Origin: Sphingobacteriia bacterium
GTDB lineage: Bacteria; Bacteroidota; Bacteroidia; Chitinophagales; Chitinophagaceae
DNA: 64,000 nucleotides
Direction of reading: 5' to 3'
Assembly (NCBI GenBank): GCA_017304675.1
Contig: JAFKLS010000017.1
Coordinates: forward strand, 700,971 to 764,970
Of this stretch, positions 7,854-17,123 are shown one piece after another. Made by a program: the position numbers and the translations under genes. Every line of letters starts with the position of its first letter. Within the stretch, counting starts at the first letter, position 1. The notes under the pieces were generated by a model. That model was not told the DNA's origin. It worked only from the letters and a program-made list of their open reading frames with translations, and did no database searches.

Positions 7854-9881
7854 ATGTTACAACAAGAAGAAAATAAAAAAGCAAGATCTCCTTTTAACGA
7901 TAAACAGGATGATAGCAAGCCACAAAGAAGAATGCCTAAATTCAACATTTATTGGATATACATCATTATTACCGCTTTATTACTTGGCTCAACACTTTTA
8001 AGGTATAGTCCTGAGTCTTCAAAAGTAAGCGAGCTGGAAATGAGGAAAAATATGTTGTTAAAAGGCGATGTAGACCATTTCGATCTCGTAAAAAACAAAG
8101 AGGTGGTTAGGGTGTATATTAAATCAGATAGCATTGTAAAACCATATTACGAAGAAAGGTTCAAAACAAAATATGAGCCTTCCAGGATAAAAAATGTTCC
8201 GCTTTTCCAGTTTGAAATAGCAGACCCCAAAACATGGGAAAAAGACCTGGCCGATTACTGCCAGAAAAACAATATAGACCAGCCTTCGGTGAATAAAACA
8301 GACGATCCGGACTATATCGGTCCGCTTACCAATATTATTGTGGTAGTGTTAATGATCGTGAGCTTTATTTTACTGATGCGTAAAATGGGTGGCGCTTCCA
8401 GTGGTGGCGGTCCGGGCGGCATTTTCAACATCGGAAAATCAAAAGCACAATTATTCGATAAAGGCACGAAAGTAAACATCACTTTTACAGACGTTGCCGG
8501 TTTGGATGAAGCAAAAGTGGAAGTAATGGAAATTGTAGACTTCCTTAAAAATCCAAAGAAATATACGGCACTGGGTGGAAAAATTCCGAAAGGTGCTTTA
8601 TTGGTAGGCCCTCCGGGTACCGGTAAAACCTTGCTGGCAAAGGCAATGGCAGGTGAAGCTCAGGTTCCTTTCTTCAGCTTAAGCGGTAGCGATTTTGTGG
8701 AAATGTTTGTTGGTGTGGGTGCAAGTCGTGTAAGAGATTTGTTTAAACAGGCAAGAGAAAAAGCACCTTGTATTATTTTCATTGATGAAATTGATGCCAT
8801 CGGTAGAGCTCGTGGAAGAAATGCCATTATGAGTAACGATGAAAGAGAAAATACTTTGAATCAGTTATTGGTGGAAATGGATGGATTTGGTGGCGATAGC
8901 GGCATCATCATCTTGGCAGCTACCAACAGGCCTGATGTTTTAGATAGTGCGTTGTTAAGACCTGGAAGATTCGACAGACAAATTACGATTGATAAACCGG
9001 ATGTAAAAGGAAGAGAAGCCATATTTAAAGTGCATTTAGCACCAATTAAAGTTTCAGAAACCTTAGATATTCATAAACTGGCCGAACAAACACCGGGATT
9101 TGCAGGTGCGGATATTGCCAATGTTTGTAACGAGGCAGCTTTGATTGCAGCTCGTAACAATAAGGAAGGTGTGGATATGAAAGATTTTCAAGATGCAATT
9201 GATAGGGTGATTGGCGGATTGGAAAAGAAAAATAAAATCATCGCTCCGCACGAAAAAGCGATTATTGCTTATCACGAAGCCGGTCATGCTGTATGCGGTT
9301 GGTTTTTAGAACATGCATATCCTTTATTAAAAGTAACCATCGTTCCAAGAGGCACAGCAGCATTGGGTTATGCTCAATACACACCAAAAGAACAATACCT
9401 GTACAATACAGATCAGTTAATGGATCAGATTTGTATGACATTAGGCGGCCGTGCGGCAGAACAAATCTTCTTCGGAAAAATTTCAACAGGCGCAGCCAAT
9501 GATTTGCAACAGATTACCCGCATTGCTTACAGTATGGTAACAGCTTATGGAATGAATGATAAAGTTGGGAATGTAAGTTTTTACGATCCGGCAGCAGAAA
9601 ATACTTTTACAAAACCGTATAGTGAAGAAACAGGAAAGATGATTGATGAAGAAGTGAGAAAAATAATTGATGAGGCTTATGAAAGAACCAAACAATTACT
9701 TACTGAAAGAAAAGAAGAAGTTGAAAAATTAGCGAAAGCGTTGTTGGATAAAGAAGTTTTACACCAAAGCGATGTGGAAGAGTTAATTGGTAAAAGACCT
9801 TATGAAGAAAAGAAAATCCTGGATGTAGATGAAAATAATTCAACTGCTCCAGAAAGTAATAACGAAACAGTTTCAGCATAA
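7854..9881 (+). CDS. ftsH: ATP-dependent zinc metalloprotease FtsH
   Basis: Membrane-anchored AAA+ protease that degrades unassembled membrane proteins and regulators. The 675-residue protein has a cytoplasmic head and TM1 at about 32-50. A periplasmic domain follows, with TM2 at about 157-176. The AAA module carries Walker A GPPGTGKT near 252, Walker [12 protein letters not shown] and the second region of homology with RPGRFDR. The M41 protease domain has HEAGH near residue 474. It overlaps the next gene by one base (TAATG), so LutC-like protein and LpxH follow in the same operon. Confidence 0.97.
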   Translation: MLQQEENKKARSPFNDKQDDSKPQRRMPKFNIYWIYIIITALLLGSTLLRYSPESSKVSELEMRKNMLLKGDVDHFDLVKNKEVVRVYIKSDSIVKPYYEERFKTKYEPSRIKNVPLFQFEIADPKTWEKDLADYCQKNNIDQPSVNKTDDPDYIGPLTNIIVVVLMIVSFILLMRKMGGASSGGGPGGIFNIGKSKAQLFDKGTKVNITFTDVAGLDEAKVEVMEIVDFLKNPKKYTALGGKIPKGALLVGPPGTGKTLLAKAMAGEAQVPFFSLSGSDFVEMFVGVGASRVRDLFKQAREKAPCIIFIDEIDAIGRARGRNAIMSNDERENTLNQLLVEMDGFGGDSGIIILAATNRPDVLDSALLRPGRFDRQITIDKPDVKGREAIFKVHLAPIKVSETLDIHKLAEQTPGFAGADIANVCNEAALIAARNNKEGVDMKDFQDAIDRVIGGLEKKNKIIAPHEKAIIAYHEAGHAVCGWFLEHAYPLLKVTIVPRGTAALGYAQYTPKEQYLYNTDQLMDQICMTLGGRAAEQIFFGKISTGAANDLQQITRIAYSMVTAYGMNDKVGNVSFYDPAAENTFTKPYSEETGKMIDEEVRKIIDEAYERTKQLLTERKEEVEKLAKALLDKEVLHQSDVEELIGKRPYEEKKILDVDENNSTAPESNNETVSA

Positions 9882-10513
9882 TGGCAACTACTGCAAAAGA
9901 GAGTATTCTTAAAAAAATAAGACAGGCACTGGCACAACCGGTGCCTGTTCCCTTTCCTGCAAGCGAAGGAGGAGAATCTGTTTTCAAACCACTAATACAG
10001 GAACTGGAAATAGAGTTTGCAGAAAATTTTACCAAATTGCAGGGCCGGTTTTCTTTTTGCGCCGGCCTTAGCGAATTGGCACAACAACTTAATACCCTGG
10101 CAACAGCAAGAAAATGGACAAAAATGTACTGCAGGGAAGATGAATTAAAAGCGGCACTAAATTCCTTTGGTTTTACCGGGCACGAGCATACAGACCTTTC
10201 TTCTTGTGAAGCGGCTATAACCACTTGCGAAAGTTTAATAGCAAGAACAGGAAGTATTATTATGAGCACGGCACAACAAAGTGGCAGAACAGTAAGTGTA
10301 TATGCACCTGTACATATTTGTGTTGCATTCACTCACCAGCTAAAGTATGATATTAAAGAAGGGTTGAGCGAATTGAAAGAAAAATATACAGACCGCTTAC
10401 CCTCATTAATTACGTTGGCTACAGGGCCAAGCCGCACGGCAGATATAGAAAAAACCCTGGTTGTTGGTGTTCATGGTCCAAAAGAAGTTTTTTGCTTTTT
10501 GGTTGATAGTTAG
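9881..10513 (+). CDS. LUD-domain protein (LutC/YkgG type)
   Basis: A 210-residue protein of the LUD family. LutC-type members work with iron-sulfur proteins LutA and LutB in L-lactate oxidation. Here lutA and lutB are absent and the gene is fused by a 1-bp overlap to ftsH. Visible family features are AITTCESLIARTGSIIMST (about 108-126) and the C-terminal TGPSRTADIEKTLVVGVHGPKE. The stand-alone form next to ftsH suggests a role other than lactate use, but none can be assigned from sequence. Confidence 0.85.
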   Translation: MATTAKESILKKIRQALAQPVPVPFPASEGGESVFKPLIQELEIEFAENFTKLQGRFSFCAGLSELAQQLNTLATARKWTKMYCREDELKAALNSFGFTGHEHTDLSSCEAAITTCESLIARTGSIIMSTAQQSGRTVSVYAPVHICVAFTHQLKYDIKEGLSELKEKYTDRLPSLITLATGPSRTADIEKTLVVGVHGPKEVFCFLVDS

Positions 10514-10524
10514 ATTTGCAATAC

Positions 10525-11280
10525 ATGCAAGACAATTCAAAAAAAATATACTTTCTTTCAGATTTTCATTTGGGTGCACCTAATGCGGCTGCCAGTTTAG
10601 TAAGAGAGAAAAAAATAGTCGCTTTTTTAGACTTTGTTAAACACTCTGCCGAAAAGATTTTTATTGTAGGAGATATTTTCGATTTTTGGTACGAGTACAC
10701 AAAAGTAGTTCCCAAAGGCTATGTACGTTTATTGGGGAAACTTGCCGAACTGACAGATGCAGGGATTGAAATTTATTTTTTTGTGGGCAATCATGATATG
10801 TGGATGAAGGATTATTTTCAAACAGAACTGAATATTCCGGTTTATTTTGAACCTAAAACATTCAATTTTAACCATAAGAAATTTTACATTGGTCACGGGG
10901 ATGGCCTCGGGCCCGGAGACCATGGATATAAATTCATTAAAAAGGTTTTCAGAAACAGGCTTTGCCAGTGGTTATTTGGGCAGCTGCATCCAACATGGGG
11001 GATTAACCTTGCCAATTATTTCAGCAGAAAGAGCAGGGCCAAAACAGGCAGCAGCGATGAAATTTTTTTAGGAGAAGACAATGAGTGGCTGGTGATTTAC
11101 GCTAAAACTATTTTGCAGAAAGAGCACTTCGATTATTTTATCTTCGGGCACCGGCACCTGCCATTAACAATAAAATTAAACGAACACAGTACTTATATTA
11201 ATTTGGGAGATTGGATTAGGAGCTTTACTTATGCCGAGTTTGATGGAGAAACTGTTTCTTTGAAAAAATGGGAACAATAA
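10525..11280 (+). CDS. lpxH: UDP-2,3-diacylglucosamine diphosphatase
   Basis: Calcineurin-type phosphoesterase that makes lipid X in lipid A synthesis. Metal-binding motifs are in order: SDFHLG (residues 12-17), GDIFDFW, GNHDMW, a GHGDG motif and GHRHLP near the C-terminus. I chose the ATG at 10525 rather than the in-frame TTG three codons upstream, because it places the usual short N-terminus before the first strand. It lies 11 nt after the LUD gene. A second, related enzyme is encoded at 31255. Confidence 0.9.
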   Translation: MQDNSKKIYFLSDFHLGAPNAAASLVREKKIVAFLDFVKHSAEKIFIVGDIFDFWYEYTKVVPKGYVRLLGKLAELTDAGIEIYFFVGNHDMWMKDYFQTELNIPVYFEPKTFNFNHKKFYIGHGDGLGPGDHGYKFIKKVFRNRLCQWLFGQLHPTWGINLANYFSRKSRAKTGSSDEIFLGEDNEWLVIYAKTILQKEHFDYFIFGHRHLPLTIKLNEHSTYINLGDWIRSFTYAEFDGETVSLKKWEQ

Positions 11281-11287
11281 ACAAACT

Positions 11288-12379
11288 ATGAAAGAACTTT
11301 TGCGATACACTTTTTTAGACAACAGTATTAAAAGCTACCTAATTGTTATGGGTACTTTATTATTGTTGTTCACAGTTAAACGGATTATCTCAAAATATTT
11401 TGCAGGCATTTTATACAAATTATTTGCCCAAAAAGGTAAAACCGTTTTAAGGCAGGCGTTCATTAACCTGATCATTCCTTCCCTGGAGTTATTCCTGATG
11501 ATTTTTGTGGGATTTATTGCAGTAGATAAATTAAAATTCCCCTCCCAATTTGATTTTGATGTATACCATGTTACTTCAAAAAAAATAACAGAATCCCTGG
11601 CTTCAGGCATTCTCATTATAGTCTTTATCAGGCTTTGCCTGCGTGTGGTGGATTTTATAGCGATGATACTGGAAGAAAGAGCCAACCAAACAATAGATCA
11701 GACAGACAACCAGTTAATCCTATTCTTCAAAGATTTTTTTAAAGTGCTCATTGTTATCAACGGTGTATTAATGGTGCTTCATTTTTCACTTCATAAAGAT
11801 GTGGGCAACCTGTTAACAGGATTGAGTATTGTTGGTGCTGCTGTTGCCTTGGCAACAAGAGAAAGCCTGGAGAACCTGATTGCTTCTTTTATTATTTTTT
11901 TCGATAAACCTTTTACTGCAGGCGATACCGTTAAAGTTCATGCTTTTACAGGTATTGTTGAAAAAATAGGTTTGCGAAGTACCCGTATAAGAACGGAAGA
12001 CAAAACCCTGCTTACCGTTCCTAATAAACAAATGGTAGATAGTCTTATAGATAACTTAAGCCTACGTTCCCACAGAAAAGCCGTATTGCAGATAGATGTA
12101 AACCTTTCAGCTTCGGCAGAGCAATTAAAACAATTGAGTGCCGGCATAAAAGATGTGCTGAAACAAAAAGAAACGATCAGTACTTTTCATGTTTTTGTAA
12201 GCGATACCGGTAAAAATGCACACACATTAACAGTAGATTTCTTAATGCCTATGCCTTTGGATATTTACCAGTTTCAGGCTTTGAGAGAAGAAATAAACCT
12301 GCAGTTGATAGATTTATTAAATAAAATGAACCTCTCTTTGGCAGCAGCCTCTACAGATGTGGTGGTAAGTAATAAATAA
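11288..12379 (+). CDS. Small-conductance mechanosensitive channel (MscS family)
   Basis: A 363-residue inner-membrane channel that releases solutes upon hypo-osmotic shock. Several hydrophobic helices occur in the first 165 residues (about 18-38, 60-80, 100-118, 145-160). The pore-lining TM3 is about 165-195, with GLSIVGAAVALATRESLENLIAS-type Gly/Ala pattern. The beta domain starts at DKPFTAGDTV. The C-terminal alpha/beta part follows. It starts 7 nt after lpxH and probably belongs to the ftsH-lut-lpxH operon. Its end abuts the convergent thioredoxin-like gene. Confidence 0.9.
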   Translation: MKELLRYTFLDNSIKSYLIVMGTLLLLFTVKRIISKYFAGILYKLFAQKGKTVLRQAFINLIIPSLELFLMIFVGFIAVDKLKFPSQFDFDVYHVTSKKITESLASGILIIVFIRLCLRVVDFIAMILEERANQTIDQTDNQLILFFKDFFKVLIVINGVLMVLHFSLHKDVGNLLTGLSIVGAAVALATRESLENLIASFIIFFDKPFTAGDTVKVHAFTGIVEKIGLRSTRIRTEDKTLLTVPNKQMVDSLIDNLSLRSHRKAVLQIDVNLSASAEQLKQLSAGIKDVLKQKETISTFHVFVSDTGKNAHTLTVDFLMPMPLDIYQFQALREEINLQLIDLLNKMNLSLAAASTDVVVSNK

Positions 12380-12380
12380 A

Positions 12381-12899
12381 TTATTTTATAGCCGCTACTA
12401 TTTCACCCAACTCTTTATCAATAGCGCCATACTTACCATATTCCGTTACCCTGCCAATTTCTTTATTGTTGTGCAATACAATAAAAGTAGGCGTATGTGT
12501 TGGATTAAACTTTTGTGCAAGTTCTTTCGTGGTTTGCTTGTCTCTGTCTACACAATAAAGCGTTATATTTTTTTCGCTGTAACCACTTTCCGCTACCAAC
12601 CTGTAAAAAACAGGCAATAAGGTTTGCGTGTCTTCGCACCAAGTGCCGGCAAAAACAACCATTGTAAAATCATTTTTCTTGGTACGGAATGTTTCAACAG
12701 CCTGTTCGTTAAGCTTACCCCATTTCATATTCTCGTCAAACCATTTATAGCTCGTGTCTTTTTCAATAACAGATCTGTTAACAAACCCTTTTAATACTTT
12801 CTCATTCCTGTTGTTATAATAAGACTGGTATTGCAGTTTATGGCTGCAGCCTGCAACCGAAACAATTAAAAGCAATAAAATAAAGCGGAATTTTATCAT
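12381..12899 (-). CDS. Thioredoxin-fold lipoprotein with single active-site Cys
   Basis: A 172-residue periplasmic lipoprotein (signal with lipobox VAGC, lipid Cys at residue 18). The thioredoxin-fold core contains VVFAGTWCEDTQTLLPVF with Cys88 but Thr at the second position of the usual CxxC (CEDT). The cis-Pro segment is THTPTFIVL. A single Cys cannot make the intramolecular disulfide, so a monothiol, peroxiredoxin-like or binding role is more likely than disulfide exchange. Its start overlaps the stop of the upstream MerR gene (ATGA), so the two are translationally coupled. Confidence 0.82.
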   Translation of the reverse strand: MIKFRFILLLLIVSVAGCSHKLQYQSYYNNRNEKVLKGFVNRSVIEKDTSYKWFDENMKWGKLNEQAVETFRTKKNDFTMVVFAGTWCEDTQTLLPVFYRLVAESGYSEKNITLYCVDRDKQTTKELAQKFNPTHTPTFIVLHNNKEIGRVTEYGKYGAIDKELGEIVAAIK

Positions 12900-13450
12900 G
12901 ATTCTAAATTAGCTTTCAATTCTAATAAAAAAGATCTCAGGGTGTTAAGCATATTGGCAAGATCTTGGTGAAGGGATACTTTCTTTGCATTTGCCTGCAG
13001 GTATTCTTTAGCACCCTCTATGCTATACTTTTTATTACGCAGCAGGTAATAAATAAGCTGCAGGTTTTTAATATCTTCTTTTTTAAACAGCCTGTCGCCC
13101 TTTTTATTTTTTCTGGGTTTTAGAATATCAAATTCTTTTTCCCAAAAACGTATTTGCGAAGTATTTACATTAAACCAAACAGCTACCTCACTAATACTGT
13201 AATATAGTTTTTGATCGAGAATAGTATCGTCAGGAATATTGATAAGATCGGCCGATAAATACATTTCTTTGTTAGACTTCCTTCCCCGCTTTCCTTTGGC
13301 TTTAATTATGTTATGAGCTGGCGGGGCAACGGCTTCGGGTTCTTCAGTGGGCTTGCTTTTATGCGCTTTAACAACCTGCTTCGCAGGCTTCTTTTTAACA
13401 GGAGCCTGCTCTATGATATTACCGAATAAATCTAATTGCTGAAGAGCCAT
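12896..13450 (-). CDS. MerR-family transcriptional regulator
   Basis: A DNA-binding protein of 184 residues. The Lys/Pro-rich N-terminal tail (about 1-75) precedes a MerR winged helix: LYYSISEVAVWFNVNTSQIRFWEKEF (about 83-108), then KNKKGDRLFKKEDIKNLQLI and a short C-terminal helix. No Cys-rich metal-sensing domain is present; this form is common in Bacteroidota. I chose the ATG at 13450, eleven codons inside the longest frame, because MALQQLDLFG is the typical beginning of this group and the upstream part is Tyr/Cys-rich filler. It is coupled to the thioredoxin-like lipoprotein. Confidence 0.85.
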   Translation of the reverse strand: MALQQLDLFGNIIEQAPVKKKPAKQVVKAHKSKPTEEPEAVAPPAHNIIKAKGKRGRKSNKEMYLSADLINIPDDTILDQKLYYSISEVAVWFNVNTSQIRFWEKEFDILKPRKNKKGDRLFKKEDIKNLQLIYYLLRNKKYSIEGAKEYLQANAKKVSLHQDLANMLNTLRSFLLELKANLES

Positions 13451-13576
13451 AACGTAAAAATAACAATAAGTAGCAGTATACAATTAAAGATGCCCCATAG
13501 AGTTAATAACTCCTGAAAAACTTACTACAAGAATGCATCAACCTTATTGCTGCTGCTAAAAATGTATCTTGCAAAT

Positions 13577-14428
13577 ATGAAAAGAATTTGTTCTGTTGCT
13601 GTGTGTGGCGCCGGCACTATGGGCAGTGGCATTGCGCAGGTTGCCGCCCAATATGGTTTTAAAGTAATCCAGTTTGATGTGAATGAAGTTGTACTGGAAA
13701 AAAGCCGGCAACTGGTTTTAAAGAACCTCCGGTTCCTTGTAGAAAAAGGAAAGATAAATGAAGATGCTTTAAAGGAAATATATAGCAGGATATTGTTTAC
13801 CAATAATATTAACGATTGTAAAGCAGATGTGGTTATTGAGGCCATAATAGAAAAAAAAGAGGCAAAAGCAGATCTTTTTGAGCAACTGATGAATATTAAC
13901 GGTAACGATACTCTTTTTGCAACCAATACTTCATCCATATCAGTAAACGAACTGGCTACAGCACTTAATAAAACAGAACGCTTCGCTGGAATGCATTTTT
14001 TTAACCCCGCCCCTCTTATGAAACTGGTGGAAGTGATTAAGACCAACTATTCTTCCCCTGAAACCATTGCTGCACTGGTACAATTAAGTAAGGATCTTGG
14101 AAAAATTCCTGTTGTGTGCAAAGATGCTCCGGGTTTTATTGTAAACAGGGTGGCGCGCCACTATTATTTAGAGGCTATGAAATTAATTGAACAGAACCTG
14201 GCAACCATAGAAAACATAGATATGATTATGGAAGCTTCCGGGTTTAAAATGGGGCCTTTTAAATTAATGGACCTGATTGGGATGGATATTAATTTTGGTG
14301 TTAGCAATATTGTATGGAACGATCTTGGAAAACCTGATAGATTAAAGCCCTCTATAATTCAACAACAAAAAGTAGAGCAGCACAAACTGGGCAGAAAAAC
14401 AGGAGAAGGGTTTTATAAATACGAATAG
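13577..14428 (+). CDS. 3-hydroxyacyl-CoA (3-hydroxybutyryl-CoA) dehydrogenase
   Basis: NAD-dependent oxidation of L-3-hydroxyacyl-CoA to 3-ketoacyl-CoA. The protein (283 residues from the chosen ATG) starts with the Rossmann motif VCGAGTMGSGIAQ. It has the family signature with the catalytic His in FAGMHFFNPAPLMKLVEV and the DAPGFIVNRVARHY segment. The C-terminal helical domain ends with GRKTGEGFYKY. Ten extra residues upstream (start 13547) are unlikely because the ATG at 13577 immediately precedes the first strand. It stands alone between a divergent MerR gene and a glycosyltransferase, with no thiolase or crotonase nearby. Confidence 0.92.
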   Translation: MKRICSVAVCGAGTMGSGIAQVAAQYGFKVIQFDVNEVVLEKSRQLVLKNLRFLVEKGKINEDALKEIYSRILFTNNINDCKADVVIEAIIEKKEAKADLFEQLMNINGNDTLFATNTSSISVNELATALNKTERFAGMHFFNPAPLMKLVEVIKTNYSSPETIAALVQLSKDLGKIPVVCKDAPGFIVNRVARHYYLEAMKLIEQNLATIENIDMIMEASGFKMGPFKLMDLIGMDINFGVSNIVWNDLGKPDRLKPSIIQQQKVEQHKLGRKTGEGFYKYE

Positions 14429-14462
14429 ATAGCTTTGTTGCCCTACTTTCTACATTTGCTTT

Positions 14463-15527
14463 ATGAAGATTGTTATCAATTGCGTTTCTTTTAATAAACA
14501 TTCGGCTTGCTATAGCAAATACTTTATTAAATGTTTCTTTACATGGGCCTGCAACAGCCATAAAGAAGATGAATTTATTTTTTTGGTAAATGAAGAATGT
14601 AACAGCCAGTTTCTTTTGGCACCCAATGCCAGGGAAATGAATACCGGCAAAAAAAAATCTTCTGTGGCGCTAACTGCTTTTTATAAAATTCAATTGCCGC
14701 TTATTTTAAAGAAAATAAAACCAGATGTTGTAATACAACCTTTTGGTAAAGCCGGTTCTGGTACAGTTCCGCAGATCATTATTTTTGAAGAGAGCCAGGC
14801 TGAAAAAATTTCTGGATATACTGTTTCAAAGGCAGGTGTATGTCTTTGTTTTACACAGCATGCCGTGCAAAAAGTACGATCGCTTTTTTCTGTACACGAA
14901 AAAAAAATAATACAAGCTCCTTTCATAGCAGAACAACATATTCATGAGCTTTCTCTCGTACAAAAACAACAGCAACTGGCAAGAATAACCAATGGGAAAG
15001 CTTTCTTTCTTTTTTACGATGATGGCATTTTGCCAGAAGAGGCCTTATGTGTATTGAAGGCATTTTCTTTGTTCAAGAAAAGAATGCAGAGCAACATGCA
15101 ACTGGTAGTAGTTTCGATTAACCAAATATTGCTAGAAGAAAAACTCAGATTGTATAAATACAGGGCCGATGTTATTTTGCTTGCAGAAGAAGCTATGAAT
15201 AATGAAATATTGCAGGCAGCATATGGGTTTATTCAGCTAAACCAAAACGGCCAATTATCAGCTTTGGTTACTACTGCACTGTTAACAGGTATACCTGTAA
15301 TTACCGCACCCAATGAGGGCTTGGCAGAGTTGTTTGATAAAAGTTTGTTAATGCCTGAAACCATTTCGCCTGAAAAAATTGCAGAGTACCTCAATCTTTT
15401 ATACAGAGATGAAACGTATAGAAAAGCTGTAATAGCCAATGGCAAAGAAAAAATGCGCTCCTTTAATGCTGAAAATGATTGTGGCCGGTTATGGAAAACA
15501 ATTACTGAAACAGTTCGTAAAACATGA
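14463..15527 (+). CDS. Glycosyltransferase family 4-like protein
   Basis: A 354-residue protein with the two-domain layout of GT-B enzymes. The N-terminal domain begins MKIVINCVSF and has a 'KIKPDVVIQPFGKAG' strand-turn. The C-terminal domain has FFLFYDDG, LVVVS, and a late TALLTGIPVITAPNEGLAELF segment that corresponds to the nucleotide-sugar-binding region. The usual E-x7-E motif is only partly kept (SALVTTALLTG... NEGLAELF), so the donor site may be altered. Substrate is unknown. A TACATTTG element at 14451-14458 may be its -7 box. Confidence 0.7.
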   Translation: MKIVINCVSFNKHSACYSKYFIKCFFTWACNSHKEDEFIFLVNEECNSQFLLAPNAREMNTGKKKSSVALTAFYKIQLPLILKKIKPDVVIQPFGKAGSGTVPQIIIFEESQAEKISGYTVSKAGVCLCFTQHAVQKVRSLFSVHEKKIIQAPFIAEQHIHELSLVQKQQQLARITNGKAFFLFYDDGILPEEALCVLKAFSLFKKRMQSNMQLVVVSINQILLEEKLRLYKYRADVILLAEEAMNNEILQAAYGFIQLNQNGQLSALVTTALLTGIPVITAPNEGLAELFDKSLLMPETISPEKIAEYLNLLYRDETYRKAVIANGKEKMRSFNAENDCGRLWKTITETVRKT

Positions 15528-15576
15528 ATATGCCATGTTTAGCAGTACATTTGCCATCTTAAAAATTAAATAGTTC

Positions 15577-15927
15577 ATGCAAAAATCCACCATAGCAATA
15601 GATGTTCAATTAGATGAAAATAAAATACCTGACCAAATTAACTGGTCGGCCAGTGGAAGTACGGCAGATGATCAGCAAAAAGCAAAGGCCATGATGCTGG
15701 CTTTTTGGGATGGGGCAGATAAAAGCGCCTTAAGAATTGATCTCTGGACCAAAGAAATGATGGTAGATGAAATGGCAGATTTTTTTTACCAAACCTTAAT
15801 GGGAATGGCCGACTCGTTCGACCGTGCCACTCATAACCACGAACTGGTAAAAAATATGAAAGAGTTTGCCAAAGATTTTTATAAAAAATTCAGAGACCAG
15901 CAATTGAAAGAGAACAAGGCAGATTAA
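15577..15927 (+). CDS. gldC: Gliding motility protein GldC
   Basis: A small protein (116 residues) associated with gliding motility and type IX secretion in Bacteroidota. In Flavobacterium johnsoniae GldC stabilises the motility complex. Typical segments are KSTIAIDVQLDENKIPDQI.W.AS near the N-terminus, LAFWDGADKSALRIDLWTKEMMVDEMADFF and the helical tail. No signal peptide is visible, so it is cytoplasmic or membrane-associated. TACATTTG at 15546-15553 is a candidate -7 element. It is followed by yqeY and cvpA in the same direction. Confidence 0.9.
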   Translation: MQKSTIAIDVQLDENKIPDQINWSASGSTADDQQKAKAMMLAFWDGADKSALRIDLWTKEMMVDEMADFFYQTLMGMADSFDRATHNHELVKNMKEFAKDFYKKFRDQQLKENKAD

Positions 15928-15992
15928 ATAATAAAAGCATACTAATAAATATATCTTCCATTTTAAATCTCAAACCTTAAATACGAAACGAT

Positions 15993-16445
15993 ATGAGCTT
16001 AGAAGTAAAGATTATGGCAGAAATGAAAGAAGCCATGAAAGCAAAAAATGAAGCTACTTTACGCGGCTTACGTGCCATTAAAGCAGAGATCATTAAAGCT
16101 AAAACAGAACCGGGGGCTAATGGCGCCATTACAGAAGACGGCGAATTAAAGCTTCTGCAAAAACTGGTAAAACAAAGAAAAGATTCATTAGAAATATTTG
16201 TACAGCAGAATCGCGCTGATCTTGCCCAAAAAGAACAGGAAGAAATTAATGTGATAGAGAGATTCCTGCCTAAACAACTGTCTCAGGAAGAATTAACAGA
16301 AGCATTAAAAACCATTATTGCTGAAGCTGGCGCCACAACTATGGCAGATTTGGGCAAAGTAATGGGAGTTGCTTCCAAACAACTGGCTGGAAAAGCAGAT
16401 GGGAAAGCCATTGCTGCAACAGTAAAAGAGCTTTTATCTAAATAG
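15993..16445 (+). CDS. GatB/YqeY domain-containing protein
   Basis: A 150-residue all-helical protein of the YqeY family, related to the C-terminal tRNA-binding domain of the GatB amidotransferase subunit. Characteristic are MSLEVKIMAEMKEAMKAKN, the LRAIKAEIIKAKTEPG segment, EINVIERFLPKQLSQEEL and the C-terminal GKVMGVASKQLAGKADGKAI. It lies seven bases before cvpA and probably shares its transcript. The family's cellular role is not firmly known. Confidence 0.92.
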   Translation: MSLEVKIMAEMKEAMKAKNEATLRGLRAIKAEIIKAKTEPGANGAITEDGELKLLQKLVKQRKDSLEIFVQQNRADLAQKEQEEINVIERFLPKQLSQEELTEALKTIIAEAGATTMADLGKVMGVASKQLAGKADGKAIAATVKELLSK

Positions 16446-16451
16446 CCGGCC

Positions 16452-16979
16452 ATGTTCATTGATATCCTTTATATTATCCTGATTGTACTGGCTGCAATAA
16501 AAGGATATTCTCGTGGATTGATAGTGGCGGTCTTTTCTTTTTTAGCGGTGGTAATAGGGTTGGCTGCAGCCCTTAAACTAAGCGCAACGGTTGCAGCATG
16601 GTTAAATAAAAGTACAAGCCTGGGGTTAAAATGGCTGCCGTTTCTGGCTTTTTTGCTGATTATAATTGTAGTAATCTTATTGGTAAGAATAGCAGCAGGC
16701 CTTTTGCAGAAAAGTGTTGAACTTGTTTTTGCAGGCTGGTTAAATAAATTGGGGGGAATAATACTTTATGCATGCTTATACACAATGGTATATAGTGTTT
16801 TTATATTTTATGCAACCCAAATTCACTTATTAAATACAAATGCGGTTGCTGCTTCTTCGGTTTATCATTTTATAGAACCCTGGGGCCCCTTTTGTATCAA
16901 CCTGTTTGGAGATTTGATACCCCTATTCAAAGGCCTTTTTGAAGAATTGAAAACATTCTTTGGAAAGTTTGCAGCTTAA
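16452..16979 (+). CDS. CvpA family membrane protein
   Basis: A 175-residue integral membrane protein with four hydrophobic helices (about 2-20, 25-48, 62-84, 100-120). The N-terminus MFIDILYIILIVLAAIKGYSRG matches the CvpA family (colicin V production), with the conserved KGYxRG turn. The family is linked to envelope homeostasis and biofilm traits; mechanism is unknown. The start is 6 nt after the yqeY stop. Confidence 0.88.
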   Translation: MFIDILYIILIVLAAIKGYSRGLIVAVFSFLAVVIGLAAALKLSATVAAWLNKSTSLGLKWLPFLAFLLIIIVVILLVRIAAGLLQKSVELVFAGWLNKLGGIILYACLYTMVYSVFIFYATQIHLLNTNAVAASSVYHFIEPWGPFCINLFGDLIPLFKGLFEELKTFFGKFAA

Positions 16980-17123
16980 GCGGGAACAATTAAACTAACC
17001 TATATTATCTAAATGCATTAATTTAGCAACAATAGAGTTGAAAGATGCCTGATACCTATTATTAATTACCCATTTTTTCTTTTATTTGTATCGAACCAAA
17101 ATTTGCACCTGCGAAAAAACGAC

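Noticed and set aside
9700..10332. Long minus-strand frame opposite ftsH end and the LUD gene
   Set aside because: Shadow of two well-supported plus-strand genes; no family match, and low-complexity Cys/Leu composition.
13525..14046. Minus-strand frame opposite the 3-hydroxyacyl-CoA dehydrogenase
   Set aside because: It is the antisense shadow of a conserved enzyme and rich in Ser/Phe, as expected for such shadows.
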